Positions 1 through 29,639 of a stretch of 64,000 nucleotides of DNA are shown here, in pieces. How positions within the stretch are numbered: the first letter of the stretch is position 1; every line of letters begins with the position of its first letter. Made by a program: the position numbers and the translations under genes. This DNA is from Engraulis encrasicolus (lineage: Eukaryota; Chordata; Actinopteri; Clupeiformes; Engraulidae), in NCBI RefSeq assembly GCF_034702125.1, contig NC_085865.1:38360960-38424959 (forward strand), given 5' to 3'. Below the pieces are notes generated by a model, which saw only the letters and a program-made list of their open reading frames with translations, made no database searches and was not told the DNA's origin.

Positions 1-170
1 TCGAATACATTCAGGTCACTTTTGATGAACGATTTCAGATTCCAGGATAACATGTTTAGCCGTCCCAAGTGCTTTCCCGTTCCAAGTGCTTTCCCGGTAT
101 AGTGGAAACCTTGCAGGATAACTTCTCACTTCTCGTACGACACGTGATCCTGGCGCCCAAATAACACCGA

Positions 171-250
<80 letters not shown>

Positions 251-1349
251 AAGGAGCCAATGAGCGGCAAGTTCTATTCATCCGATGCTTGACAAGCCTG
301 CTTTTGATAATGACAAATAGGATACCCCCTGCGACTACGGTTTCAGCGGGACACATGCGATGACAAAAAATATGAGCTAAAACAATGTGCCTGGCCAAAA
401 ATAAAACACATGGTGTGTATGTGCAGCCAGCGGGCGGGCATCTAATTCTGGTTAAGCTACTTTACTGCTGCTTTGGTTCTTTCAGCACCTGGTTGTTATT
501 GCGCAGGAGTCAGCTGCAACTGCCACGGACACACTTAGCAAGTTCCCAGCTCCATGTATCGGGTGTATGGCACTGTAGCTTAGTGGCCATGACACCTGCG
601 TCTAGGGCAGAGCGGTTTCCCTCTATGTGCTTTACAGTGGAGGACTAAACTCGAACAAGCACCACTGTTACAGTATTTAACCGTAACAGCATGGCCTATC
701 TATCCACAGTAATCATATATAGTCTTAATATATGCTTACTGTAATCCACAGTAATTATATATAGCTTTGTAACATATGCTTACTGTAAATAAAGAAAGAA
801 TGTGCATAAATGTTCTTAGAGATTGTCAGGCACTTCTTCTGTGAGCGGGCTCTGAAAGGACAACGCCGTTTCAGCGTTTGCTGCTTCAGAGATTTAAAAA
901 AAAAAAAAAAAAAGACAATGAAGACCAGATATAAGCTACCCCATATCACCCCAAGACAAACATCGAAGGGTGTGTTGTGTGCACTTAAGTCCTTGACGCT
1001 AGAGGCTCTGTTGTCTACATGAAGCAGAATAATGTGATATTTCAAAAAACATGGCCAGATCCTGTCCAGAATAAACAACATCCTGGCTGAGCCTTGACGC
1101 TTAACAAGCAGTGAAGTATTAAGTTCCTTGTTGTTCAGATCACTTCTGAGAACATCTCTGAGGCCTTCAGGGGGCTCGCTCCTCAGCACAGCTTGTGCAC
1201 CGATCAGCTGCACTGTAATCAACGTAAGTGTTTGTGTTGCTTGGGGCATGACTGCCAAAGTCGCTCTTGTCCACTTAAAAAAAATAAAACTCCCTTCAAG
1301 ACAGCCTAAGACAAACAGCATTAATTCGGGACCTCCAAACAGGTCCCAT
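1..1349. other. Intergenic sequence downstream of lrrc14
   Basis: No coding exon was recognised. It contains a (CA)n tract (171-248), a poly-A run near 896-913 and AT-rich sequence that may include the lrrc14 3' UTR. A 188-codon minus-strand ORF across 755-1321 has no protein-like features. Confidence 0.4.
171..248. repeat. (AC)n microsatellite
   Basis: Uninterrupted AC dinucleotides, about 39 units. Confidence 0.97.
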
Positions 1350-4300
1350 CTACTCCACCTCCACCAGGTCTTTGGTGAAGTTAAACAGGTCCGAGGTGAG
1401 CATGAGGTCTCTGGCCCGCCCGCTCTGCCTCACCAGCTCCTCCAGCTGAAACAAGATGGCGTCCCTCAGCTCCACCTCCTCCGACAGGGGCCAGTCCAGC
1501 AACTGTGCGCTGGAGGGCACGGGGGGCAGGCCGGCCTCGTACTCCTCCAACGCGTTGGGGTACTGCAGCAGCTGCAGCGAGGGGATCCCGGCTGCCGTCC
1601 TGACCAGCGACAGCAGCCCCGCCAGGGAGAGAGGGTTCAAGGCGAGCCTGAGGCTCCGCAATGCCCGGCAGCAGGACAGCGAGGGGAGGAGCGCCCCCAG
1701 GAGGCCGTCGGAGAGGCCGCAGCCGCACAGGGAGAGCTGGGAGAGGGAGAGGGACGCCTGGGAGAAGAGGCGGCGCAGGGATGGGAGGGAGGACTCGTCC
1801 AGGCGGTTCTCGCTCAGGTCCAGGCGGCGCAGAGAGGAGGCGTGGGGGCTGCAGGACAGGTAGGCCAGGTCGGCCGGTGTCAGGCTCAGGTAGGGGAGCT
1901 CCAGCACCTCCAGTGGCTGGGACAGGGAACTGCGGGTCAGAGACAAAAAAATGATCACTCAGACTATTCACAACCAGTTTTGGTGTGGCATAACACAAAA
2001 CAGCAGGTTTGAGACAAACAATTATAGGGTTATAGGGTTTGTTTGTAGTAAGGGTGCTTAAATTCTCACCTAGGTACTCATCCTAGGTGAAAAAGTAGGC
2101 CAGCTTGTGCTTTCTGACATAAGTCAGCTTTAGTACAGTGTTAAAAATGGTTTATTTTCAGTGTTCAACTACCCTGCATTGTACTGCTCAGCACCAATGC
2201 CAAACTAGTTATTTTGTTTACTTGTTTGTTACTTATCTCTGTTTGACTTGTTGCTGATTTTTGCTATTTTAAAGCTAAACTGTGTTCGATTACAGAACCT
2301 TTCCCTTCTTTAAACTTAACCAGGAACGGAATGTAAAAATGCCATACCCATACCCTAGGCTGTTGTTGGTTTAAAACGTCATAGTGAGGGAAAAGTGAGG
2401 GAAAGTGAGCTGTTTGCAGTCCAGAACTTACCTCAGCAACAAGCGCAGGTGTCCCGGTAACCTCAAGGCCGTGAGGCAGAGTTCCCGGAGTCCCTTCAGC
2501 CCGCACAGACCCTGCGACATGTCCTTCAGAGCACCCTCCTGCCCCGGCACAAGTCTGTGCAGGTCCAGGTTACAGTAATGCAGCTTCAGCGAGCGCAGGT
2601 GGGGGAAAGGCGCCAGCAGAGGCAGGAGCAAGGCCAAGCCTGACACCCCCAGGCTCGAGTAGCGGATATCCAGGCCGAGGAGCCCTTGCTTGGGCAGCAG
2701 GGACAGCAGAGCAGCCACCGACGGGGCTGGTAGTTCCTCCACACGGAGGTAGCGACAGTGGAGGCTCAGGGGCCCTTTCGAGGTGAGGGCCCCACGCACG
2801 CGCTCCCAGGATCGGGCGTTGACAAAGAGGTCAGCGCAGATGTGCACCAGTACAGGGTTGGGGTTAGACTCACAGTCACTGCTCCCGCCTCCATCCTGCT
2901 CTACGGCAGCTCCGTTTCTTTTCTGCATCTCCATTCTCCTCCGCACACCCATCACCGCCTGCTCTCCCCCTCCCTCCTCCACCCGTAGTCCCTTAAGACA
3001 GTCCACCTTCACCCCTTTGCCCTCCTCCCCCTCCTCCTCCACCTCTCTCTTCTTCCCCTCTTCCTCCACCTCCTCCTCCTCCTCCTCTCGTGCCTCAATG
3101 CCCATCTCCACTTCCAGGCCACCTGATCCGCGGTCCCTCTTTGAGGCGCTGTCTCCCCGGTTGCGCTCGTTCTCCAGGCTGCGCTTCCTCTCTCGCTCCA
3201 CGTCCTTCCTCGCCCCTTTCTGGGCCGCCAGCTTAGCCTGCAGCACCATGGAGCACAGGGCCACCGTCAGCGACCAGCCACCCATGGAGTCCTCCACGCA
3301 CTCGTCCTCCGACTGCAGCCCGGACAGGTCCAGAACTTGCAGGGCACACCTGGGGATGTGGAAATTAAAAGAATATATAGAGTTTAAATGGACCTACCCT
3401 GTACCACTTCAAAGTTCAAACTTCAAAGTTCAAAGTACTTTATTTGCCATTTGTGCATAAACTAGTAGTCCAAGCACATAGGAACTCTTGTGCAGGCCCT
3501 CTGAGTCAATAAATAGAATTAAATAGAAAAATAGGAAGACAAAATACATTAAACAGTGATAAAAATAAAAGAGATCAAAAGAATAATAAAAAAGGTGTAT
3601 CAAATGTTCTTTTTTTGCCATCAGTCTCACTGTTGCTGGGAAGAAACTGTTGAAAAACCTTGCTTTTCTGGTAGGAATGCTGTCCGCTCTACTGTGTCTC
3701 AGTTTGTATGTGCAGTTCTTGTGTTTGAGCAGAGAGTTAGCTGGATGGAGTGGGTCTTTAATGACTTTTAACCCATTAAGACACAGCATTGTAAATTTGC
3801 TGTTACCAGAATGGCAATGACAAAGTCATAGTCAGGGTTGGGGAGTAACGGATTACATGTAACGGCGTTACGGTAAAAGGATACTAAATAAAAGTAACTG
3901 TAATCCGTTACAGTACAAGAAAAAAACGATGTAATCAGATTACAGATACATTCAATGAGAATGGGGATTACTTAACAGGATTACAATCTGTGCGAAGTTG
4001 AGTCTGTGCCCCCTTATATTGAATTAATTATTAATACACATCATGCTTAGCTGACAACCATTTAAACCCGGAGTATTCATACATTACACTCGCATACATT
4101 GCATCCAAACGCGCATACATTTTCAATCACTAAGCCACAAGAAATCCAAGTTTTGTCAACATCTGTTGTTTCATTATTTTGTTTTGCCTAATTCCATTGT
4201 TTATCCATATGCGTTAAAACGAGTGGGTTTTCAGTGTTTTAAGAGCACTTAGCAATGTTTCTTGAGCATTTGAAAGTTTCATGTCTACCGGTCTCGCAGC

Positions 4301-5992
4301 ACTTCCGTGTTTGGCAAATGGTTGCGTGCTGTGGCGCGAGCGACGTTTTTATCATTGGGCACATTCGCGTGTGCGCGTCCTCTCGCCATCACATTGACGG
4401 TTAATCTCTAAAAACTTCATAATTATTGCCGTTTGCATGTTGACATGCATTTGTACTTGTTTGTTATTTTTAGATGCGTCCCAGCATCTCTATAAGAGGG
4501 TAGCCTATGTCTGTCCATCCGTCTGAAACGCATTCTTCAAATTGTTCCCTCCTGTGTCCACAAGGCGGCAGTGTTGACTATTTGGCCCGGAGCACGCAGC
4601 TGATTGCATTGCGAGACAAGCGCAGCGCGAGCAGAGAGGAGTGCACTGCAAGTGCTCGTATTGACATACCCTCTTATAGAGATGCTGGGACGCATCTAAA
4701 AAGAAAAACATCATCTCCTGCGTTCCTGCCGTATCTGTGTGCCTATCCGTAAGACCCTCGACACTCTGCTTTTTAACATTTGGTTAAAAAGTGTCAGTTC
4801 TCACAAATAAAATGTTGAACATGGGTCAATGCTCATTTAAACCTTAAGTAATCCAAAAGTAATCCAAAAGTAATCAGTTACATTACTTTGTAAAAGTAAT
4901 CCAAAAAGTTACAGTACAATTACATTTTAATCAAGGTAACTTGTAACTGTAACGGATTACATTTATAAAGTAACTTACCCAACACTGGTCATAGTGCATT
5001 ACTAAAGGTCCTGTGTCAGGTCATAGTAGTGTATGGTAGTCTATGGTAGTTAACTTTCCTATGACTATTACAGCGTGCCACGGGTGGTACAGCGTGCATG
5101 GACCAACCACTTCCTCCACCCACCTGTTGTAACTGTAAAGTTGTGGCTGTGTGTTGTATGGCGTATTCCGTATTGTGTCCTATCGTGTGATAATGTGGAG
5201 GTGTTCTTTGTACTCTGTGTTCACAATGCCATACTGTGCTCCAATGGGGATCATAGAGTAGGCTATGGGATGTTATGTTTTCCCCTCCCCCTCCTTCCAT
5301 CATATCATGTTGTATTATACCTGTATGGGTCACTTTAATTTCCCGAGGTATTAATAAATTATCTACACTCTTCTCGACTCTCAGTGGGTTTCTAAATCAA
5401 GCTTGTCTAGCTGGTGATGCCAATCACGCTGCATGCAACACAGCCTACGACATGTTCGAGAATTAGATTTATAGTTGTAGCACAGGGTTCATGTGCGTGC
5501 CTCGCGCACTGATTTGCTGTGAATGGCGCAGCCGTCAGCTAACGTTGCTGTGAGTGTGAACATGGCATTGGCTGCAGGATTAGATCGACCTCGACACGTT
5601 ATCAAATACCGTGCTAAATAACTCAGGTGGATTTACAACCACACAAAACACCTGCACCATCCATCAGGGTTCCAGTGACAGTACTGGGTCAATCACAACG
5701 CGATAAACATGTACCTTCTCTCTGCCAGTCCTCTGACGACGGCCAACAACAAGGCTTGGACGCAAAGGCGATTTGGGGGAGTTTGGCCAGGTCTTCTTTT
5801 CTTCCCCACTGCCAGGGTGCGTTCGGGCCATCTCTGCACTAAATCCCCGATGGCAAGCGGGCGGCAGTTGGAGAATGCTGCTTCGAGAAGCGGCGCATAC
5901 AGTTCTCTGGGTACGCTACCGAGCCAGCGGGGCGATGAACTGTGGTCACTGACCACTTCCTTAGCACACAGGCTCACCAAAGACAGCACCAT
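1350..5992 (-). CDS. lrrc14: LRRC14-like leucine-rich-repeat protein (PRAME/LRRC14 family)
   Basis: Coding exons on the minus strand are 5992-5715, 3349-2432 and 1929-1350. The introns are GT-AG, the junction phases (2, then 2) match, and the ORF is 591 codons ending in TAG. The start at 5990-5992 (MVLSLVSLC) precedes the family N-terminal block with LGSVPRELYAPLLEAAF. Exon 2 opens with ALQVLDLSGLQ and closes with the first LRRs; exon 3 has repeats such as LRRLDLSENRLDESSL and LRSLRLALNPLSLAGL, and a C-terminus ending SGRARDLMLTSDLFN. This order and wording fit LRRC14 better than LRRC14B. In mammals LRRC14 is a cytoplasmic regulator reported to act on NF-kB signalling; that role is carried over by homology only. 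At 591 aa it is about 100 residues longer than mammalian LRRC14, because of a Glu/Lys-rich stretch at about residues 137-255 (see finding). Paralogue assignment is the main uncertainty. Confidence 0.88.
3415..3780. repeat. Probable dispersed repeat fragment
   Basis: The segment starts with short direct repeats of TTCAAAGTTCAAA followed by TACTTTATTTGCCATTTGTGC and then AT-rich sequence with AGTCTCACTGTTGCTGGGAA. The wording resembles a dispersed fish repeat, but I cannot place it in a family. Confidence 0.3.
3833..4987. mobile_element. Non-autonomous hAT-type element in lrrc14 intron 1
   Basis: The element is 1155 bp. The left end is CAGGGTTGGGGAGTAAC and the right end reads, inverted, CAGTGTTGGGTAAGTTAC. 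Both ends are rich in GTAAC/GTAATC words. An exact 8 bp target duplication GTCATAGT lies at 3825-3832 and 4988-4995. Eight-base duplications and CAG..CTG ends indicate the hAT superfamily. No transposase ORF is present. Confidence 0.88.
4467..4702. repeat. Perfect 36 bp inverted repeat inside the hAT element
   Basis: The arm at 4467-4502 (TTTTTAGATGCGTCCCAGCA...) is the exact reverse complement of 4667-4702, with a 164 bp spacer. It lies in the interior of the older hAT element, so it is either a separate small insertion or a structural hairpin. Confidence 0.9.
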
Positions 5993-6004
5993 CGTTGCAC
6001 AAAG

Positions 6005-6170
6005 GCTGTCGAGAAATGAAACACATAGGTCAACAACACTTGGTGTCATCCACAAATGCATAAGTAAACACAGCACATGCCGATGTGTAGAAATCATTTG
6101 AAACCAGTCTTACCTTCACGGGTCCTTCGCTGTTTTAGCTGGCTAGCTAACTACCACACTGGTGATGATG
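6005..6170 (-). promoter_or_regulatory. lrrc14 5' UTR intron and candidate 5' exon/promoter
   Basis: Just upstream of the ATG, a minus-strand acceptor (TTTCTCGACAG) ends at 6006, so the exon starts at 6005 with 13 nt of 5' UTR. A strong minus-strand donor (GAAG|GTAAGA) lies at 6114/6113. Together they imply a 5' UTR exon starting at or above 6114, with the promoter somewhere beyond it. No TATA box was recognised. The transcription start cannot be fixed from sequence. Confidence 0.5.
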
Positions 6171-6308
6171 CCCATCACACAAGTTTAACGAGCTAACACT
6201 ATCATACAGCGCCAGAGTCAGAAGCTGACGGAAATCTGAACCGGTGTAGTTACACTATAAAACTAAAATAAGTATTTTATGAAGAAACAAGCCATCGCGA
6301 CTAGCTAA

Positions 6309-6685
6309 TGCCTAATATAAGCAAGATCATCAAATGCTGCAGCTGTGGATCCGACATAAGGTTCAATGAAACCGGTACGCTATCTGTTCTGTTAAAACGT
6401 AACGTTAAACAGACGATCTTACGATTATAACAAATTAATTACAATTATACTAGAGTCTTTAACTAATCACAAAACGCAGCTGCAGTATCCTGTGTGTGCT
6501 ACTTTCCGATGATGCTTAATGATGACGCCAATAAAGTGCGTCGATTGTCGATTGTCGCAGAGCAGAGGAATGTATTTCTTCGTCAGGTCCAGCAAATCCA
6601 ACCACGCAGACTGGAAAGTGACATCTATCCGCCAAAAAGAGCTTATTGTGAAGAAGAAAAACGGCAGTGTTCTGTCCAAATATGA
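6309..6685 (+). CDS. Possible divergent two-exon small ORF upstream of lrrc14 (hypothetical)
   Basis: An ATG at 6309 begins MPNISKIIKCCSCGSDIRFN and reaches a possible donor (AACCG|GTACGC) in phase 1. A possible acceptor (AAACGCAG) ends at 6479, and joining there keeps an open frame to a TGA at 6683-6685. Total length is about 90 codons. It reads away from lrrc14, so it could be a divergent transcript of a shared promoter. No family was recognised, the donor is mediocre, and an overlapping frame (6519-6725) is equally open, so this may be chance. Confidence 0.15.
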
Positions 6686-7111
6686 ATTGTCAGTGCACAG
6701 CCCTAACGCTACTGCATGTAAATAGGAATGGCTTGACACTTTTACGTAAGACTATCGGCGTGGAAAACACGAACTTCATTTATCATGAGCCTCTGTTGAC
6801 ACCAAACATCTGTTTCCCTGCCCTTCCCTGCTGCCACTTGAGCGATGTAAACAGGCAGCGGCTATAGCATCTCCGAACTGGAAGGCATTTCATCACCAGA
6901 ACAAGATAAGGTGTTGAAAGAATTCCTGAGCTATCTAGAATTCATCTAATTAAACATTTAATTACAACTTAATTACCTGTCTGTCAAAAGTAGCCCATAG
7001 CAAAGCTATTTGATATATTTCCTGCATTCTCTCCTACAGATTTTAAGGAAACGGCAATCCATCACTGCCATCATAACTGTCTTTACACACAAAATAATTA
7101 TTGAATTGTTT

Positions 7112-7157
7112 TTTATTACTACTACTACTATTATTATTATTATTATTATTATTGTTG

Positions 7158-7198
<41 letters not shown>

Positions 7199-7262
7199 TT
7201 ATTGAGGCCTATATTAATAAAAAATATTAATAAATAATAAATTATATATATATATATATATA
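7112..7262. repeat. (ATT)n and (AT)n simple repeats
   Basis: TAC/TAT/TTG trinucleotide repeats run from 7112 to 7199, followed by an (AT)n run at 7243-7262. A (GT)/(GC)n tract follows at 7341-7377. Confidence 0.95.
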
Positions 7263-7379
7263 TTTATTCATAATTCATAATTTATAAATGAAATGTTGGC
7301 CCAGCTCAATTCTTTATGATCCCTCCATGCAAGACGAGCAGTGTGTGCGCGCGCGCGCGTGTGTGTGTGTGTGTGTGGT

Positions 7380-8480
7380 GGGGGGATCCCATTGCAGATG
7401 TGTGAGAGAAAATGAAGGAAATAATCGGTAGCATATTAATGTCACTGTGTACATTGTCTACTGGTTTCTCTCACGTGTGTGTAAAGACCAGGTTGTTTAG
7501 GGATATTCCACCCAATCACTGTGCTCGTGTTGCAGAGCCAAAATATATAAAAATATATTTTAGCATTCAACTATTATTTTGCGCTCTAGCGCCATCTGCA
7601 GTGAGAGTGTGGTACATCTCTAGTCCATGCCAACTTCATTCACCAGCTTTTTTTCACGGTGTATGGAGGTCAAGAAGACACACACACACAGGGGCAAGTT
7701 CAGGACACAGATCTGGAATGAACAACTAAAATCGAAGTAAGGAAACCGTATCGATGATAGTTCTAATCATTAAGTCTTGTTATGATTACCTGATGTAGGT
7801 GATATAGAAAAGCTGATGGGATACGAGGGTCATCTCTGTGACAATCATAGCGTAGTACTAGTAGCATTGAAGGCTGTTCCTGTCATTATATGACACTGTT
7901 TAATAATTTCGCTGAAGTAGGCTACGGAACAAAAGCAGGTTGTTGTCCAAAATTATAGTAAACCATTCTCTTCTGGGCTATCTTCGCGGTTTCTGATACT
8001 GCACGTGCGGGAAGTTGACAAGGAAGTGAATTAGCTCAACAGCAGCCATGTCCTCAGATGGGACTGTCCGACTCCTCACATATCTGATGATCTAGTTCTG
8101 TGGCTTTCCTGACCAACCAGATCTTCTTCTCTAGTCCAACCTAACTTTAGCCAAGTTTAGCGATGTGTGGTGAAAGTTTTTTTTGTTTGTTTCAAAGACA
8201 ATTACGGTCTTCCTACTACTATTTGGATCATGTTTTACTAAGTACCGTTTTATGGTATTTTTCGCCCAATGTTGGCTCACATCTGACGTCTGTCCTTATC
8301 GTCCACAACACACCCTGGGGGTTTGGGTTTGTGTGTTGATTGCATGTCCCGCCTGTTTTCATTTCGTAGTGGTCAGTTTCTGCAGTCCACCATATCATTT
8401 AATAGAGAACTCAAACTCTCCCAGTGCTGTTGGTCATAAAGCTACAGTAGCCTATAACTCGTCCTTTACTGTGCCTGCAG
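7380..8480 (+). other. frrs1 upstream region (promoter and 5' UTR exon expected here or further up)
   Basis: The acceptor TGTGCCTGCAG ends at 8480, directly against the ATG, so a 5' UTR exon must exist upstream. A possible donor (AATCGAA|GTAAGG) lies near 7737, but nothing else identifies the exon. No coding sequence was seen. Confidence 0.3.
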
Positions 8481-26672
<18,192 letters not shown>

Positions 26673-28465
26673 CGGACACAGGAAGTCATATCTGTCTTTT
26701 TTTATTGTAGCGGGTTTTGCACTCAAAAGAACAAAGTAGTTCTGAAGTCTAGTGAAGAGGGGGAACAGTATTTATCATTTTAGCAAATCAGCTGTCTGTT
26801 GAAATGTTTACATGTAACATATCACAATATAGGCCTTGATCCTGTGGACATTTTAGTTGTGAAAATGGGGAGATGATCAGAGGAGAATTATATCACACAC
26901 AAGGAGAGTGTCAATCAGATTGCCAGATGTCATTGGAGGACATGGAAACTGAATTTAAATTCGCACAACTTCAGTCATTAATTTCACACAACGTAATCAG
27001 CAATGTTAAAATAATCATTAGGCAAATTATGACACTTTTCCTCATTAGAAAGTAGAAGTATTTAGCAGATGCTGTCATTTCAGACAACAGTCCTGGTAAA
27101 AGTTGTTTTAAATCTAACTGCTGCCTCAATTAGCTGCTTAGCAAGTTGCGTACTTGTAACATCTGTTTTTGTTTGGTTGTGCAGTTAATGTACCTTCATG
27201 TGCCTTGTCTACTTTAATTGGTACATCTCATTTCAGAGTTATGAGAAAATGAGAAAAGACACCCGTTCATATTTCTTTATGTGTTTTGTCAATTAATACA
27301 CTGCCAATCAAGATTTTTTTAAAAGTTTATTGTACTGCATCATTTTCTTTTGCCAGACTATTGTTTTATTTCTTTGATTTGTCAGCTGATCGATGATATT
27401 TCCTATCCTTATTTTTTTTGTTATTCTTTTCAAATTCTACTTTATATTGTGTTTTGATGCTGGAGTCATCATTCTCATGTACTCAGGTCACTATGGCAAT
27501 GCCTAGTATGAATTCATAATGTCAAAGCATTAGCAGGGAACCAATGTGCAGTATACTGTTGAATTTGGGTGCGTTTCTCAACACTGTAGTTGCTAACTAA
27601 GGGCAGTTTCACACCTAGTCCCCTTTTAAGTGAACCGAACTCAGTCCTCTTTAAGTGGACCAAAAAGTGAACCGACAGCGACTCATTTCTGTTTTTGTGT
27701 ATTACAAAAAGAACTGGCTAATCTTTCTGGTCATGTTGGGCTTTTATGGTGTGCGAGTCATCTTTTTGATCACACCAGGTCATCTAGAACCCTTAAGTGA
27801 TTAAACCTAGTCACAACAGTGTAACTTGTCAGGATTGTACTGAGACCACGTCAATACAGGTCACAATACGGTTCACTTCCAAGGGGTCTGGGTACACTTG
27901 GAGGGTTCACATATGTACAGAAAAACCTGGAGTCACAGGTCTGAGTTCACTTAAATAGCTGAAAGGGACCAGGTGTGAAAACTCTAATTGTTAGAAAGTA
28001 CTTGGTTGCAATGCAATTTCCCATTGGCAGCCTAATAAGTTGCTAAGTGGTCGGCAACAGTGCTTTCGGGAAACGGGGCCCTGATTAGTAGTCGTTGTTG
28101 TCTATGCAATCATGATGAACTCCTCTGGTAGTTTATATTGTCATTTGACCATTTTATTTATTATGATTAACAGAGTTGTACCTCATTATTTATCATTCAT
28201 GGGACACCACTGAACTGCCAGGACCAAAGCTCTGACCAAAGACTACTTTTGAAACGGAGAGTGTTTATACAGGTATAGTGATTTATGTCACATTTGTGGG
28301 TGACAAATTCTTGTTCTTTCGTTCTAAAGGATGTAATTATAATGTACAGTGCCTGTGTATGTTAAAAACCACACTCCTTCTGCAATGCAAATATAATTGT
28401 TTGTTTGAACAAATGTTTCTCATGAAATATATTTTTAATAAATTGTTCACTGCACTTGCCATCTA
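26673..28465 (+). other. frrs1 3' UTR with poly(A) signal
   Basis: After the frrs1 stop, about 1.8 kb of AT-rich non-coding sequence runs to a canonical AATAAA at 28437-28442, the best placed signal before the convergent neighbour. Cleavage would fall near 28460. An old transposon-like insertion (27570-28080) lies inside this UTR. Confidence 0.55.
27570..28080. mobile_element. Old nested MITE-like insertions in frrs1 3' UTR
   Basis: An inner unit (about 27605-27982) has inverted ends: CAGTTTCACACCTAGTCCC on the left and the complement of GGGACCAGGTGTGAAAACT on the right. It lies inside a second unit with degenerate inverted ends, GCGTTTCTCAACACTG near 27571 and CTTTCGGGAAACGGGGCC near 28063. 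Target duplications are not clean, so these are diverged copies. The inner unit also contains repeated AAGTGAACC/AAGTGGACC words. Confidence 0.5.
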
Positions 28466-28619
28466 ATGCATACAGCTAAGTCTTCTCTCGTATTGTCATA
28501 GCAACCAAGCCTATAATTTGACTTTAATGTAAGCACAATACAATTTAGTGCCACATTATATTTTTAATGAAATGGTATTATTTGATTTGGAGTTGTGCAC
28601 TATGGTCCCACACAAGAAA

Positions 28620-29639
28620 TACTTTGAAGGCATGTTGTTCATATACATTTATTGTTGCACTACTGTTTTTGAAACACTGGCTTTGTAAATACATAGTTTT
28701 CTTTTCATATTAAAGGCAGTTCAACTTTTTTGCAACAAGTGGTTGGCTCACACAAATTCAAAGATTAGCAAGCAGAACATATAATGTTCTAAGCATAATG
28801 GCTTCACATATAAGCATACAAACATATATGTATATAATTTAGACATTTTCAAGTCACGGTCAATATTGGTCAACTTCCCATTACATATCCCAGTAGCTGC
28901 TCTGTAGCATTTTTGGTGTAACACTATTTTACGGTTTTATTTACTTCTTCTCATTTACTTCTTTGACTGCAATGAAAATTAGACTTGATTTACACATTAT
29001 CTGCATCAACAATTGAGTCATACTACATACAATGTACAATGTACATTGTTTTGTGCTTTAAATCTACATCCTGAAGGTTAAATTCAATGCCCATTTCATT
29101 TTAAAAACGTGAGATGAACGTCTTAATAGGAGATCCATGTAAAATTCTGTTAACGAGATCCCAAATTTATATTGATAATATAATGCTTATCTGAATCAAT
29201 AGCTTTCTGACTGGAAAATTACAAACTTTGTCTCTCGTGAAAATACAGTAGGAAAATACAGTACATATAACTCTTAGCTCTCTCTACTAAGACAATAAAT
29301 TAAAAAATAAGCATTCTGTTTTGTTCTGAACTTGGAAAATAGTGTATGAGCAGTTGACTAAAACATTACATTCAGTAAACATTCAGGCATCTTGGCGTAC
29401 ATACATACATACACATTGCTTATATTTCCCTCTTAACCTCTGCTGCGCACACAAACAGAGAATGGAAAGAACAAACAAGCAGCTGACAGTGGCAAGTGTT
29501 ATGTCACACACAAAACAAATGTGATACATTTCCTCATGTAGCACTGCATAAAAAGAAAAAGAGAAAAGTCGGTTGCGTAACTCAGAGTACATGGTTGTCA
29601 GTCGATATCAGTCCTGGCTGTCAGGTATTCTGCTTTTAA
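28620..29639 (-). other. 3' UTR of the akap2-like gene with poly(A) signal
   Basis: Minus-strand sequence downstream of the akap2-like stop. TTTATT on the plus strand at 28648-28653 reads AATAAA on the minus strand, predicting cleavage near 28625. That puts this gene's end about 170 bp from the predicted end of frrs1. No other gene was seen in the interval. Confidence 0.45.

Noticed and set aside
755..1321. 188-codon minus-strand ORF downstream of lrrc14
   Set aside because: It contains a poly-Phe run from a poly-A tract and no recognisable domain. It probably overlaps the 3' UTR/intergenic DNA.
1128..2012. 294-codon plus-strand ORF over lrrc14 exon 3
   Set aside because: It is a shadow of the opposite-strand coding exon; the Gln/Gly/Ala-rich reading is the complement of Leu/Ser-rich LRR codons.
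2783..3460. 225-codon plus-strand Ser/Pro-rich ORF
   Set aside because: Complement of the Glu-rich part of lrrc14 exon 2.
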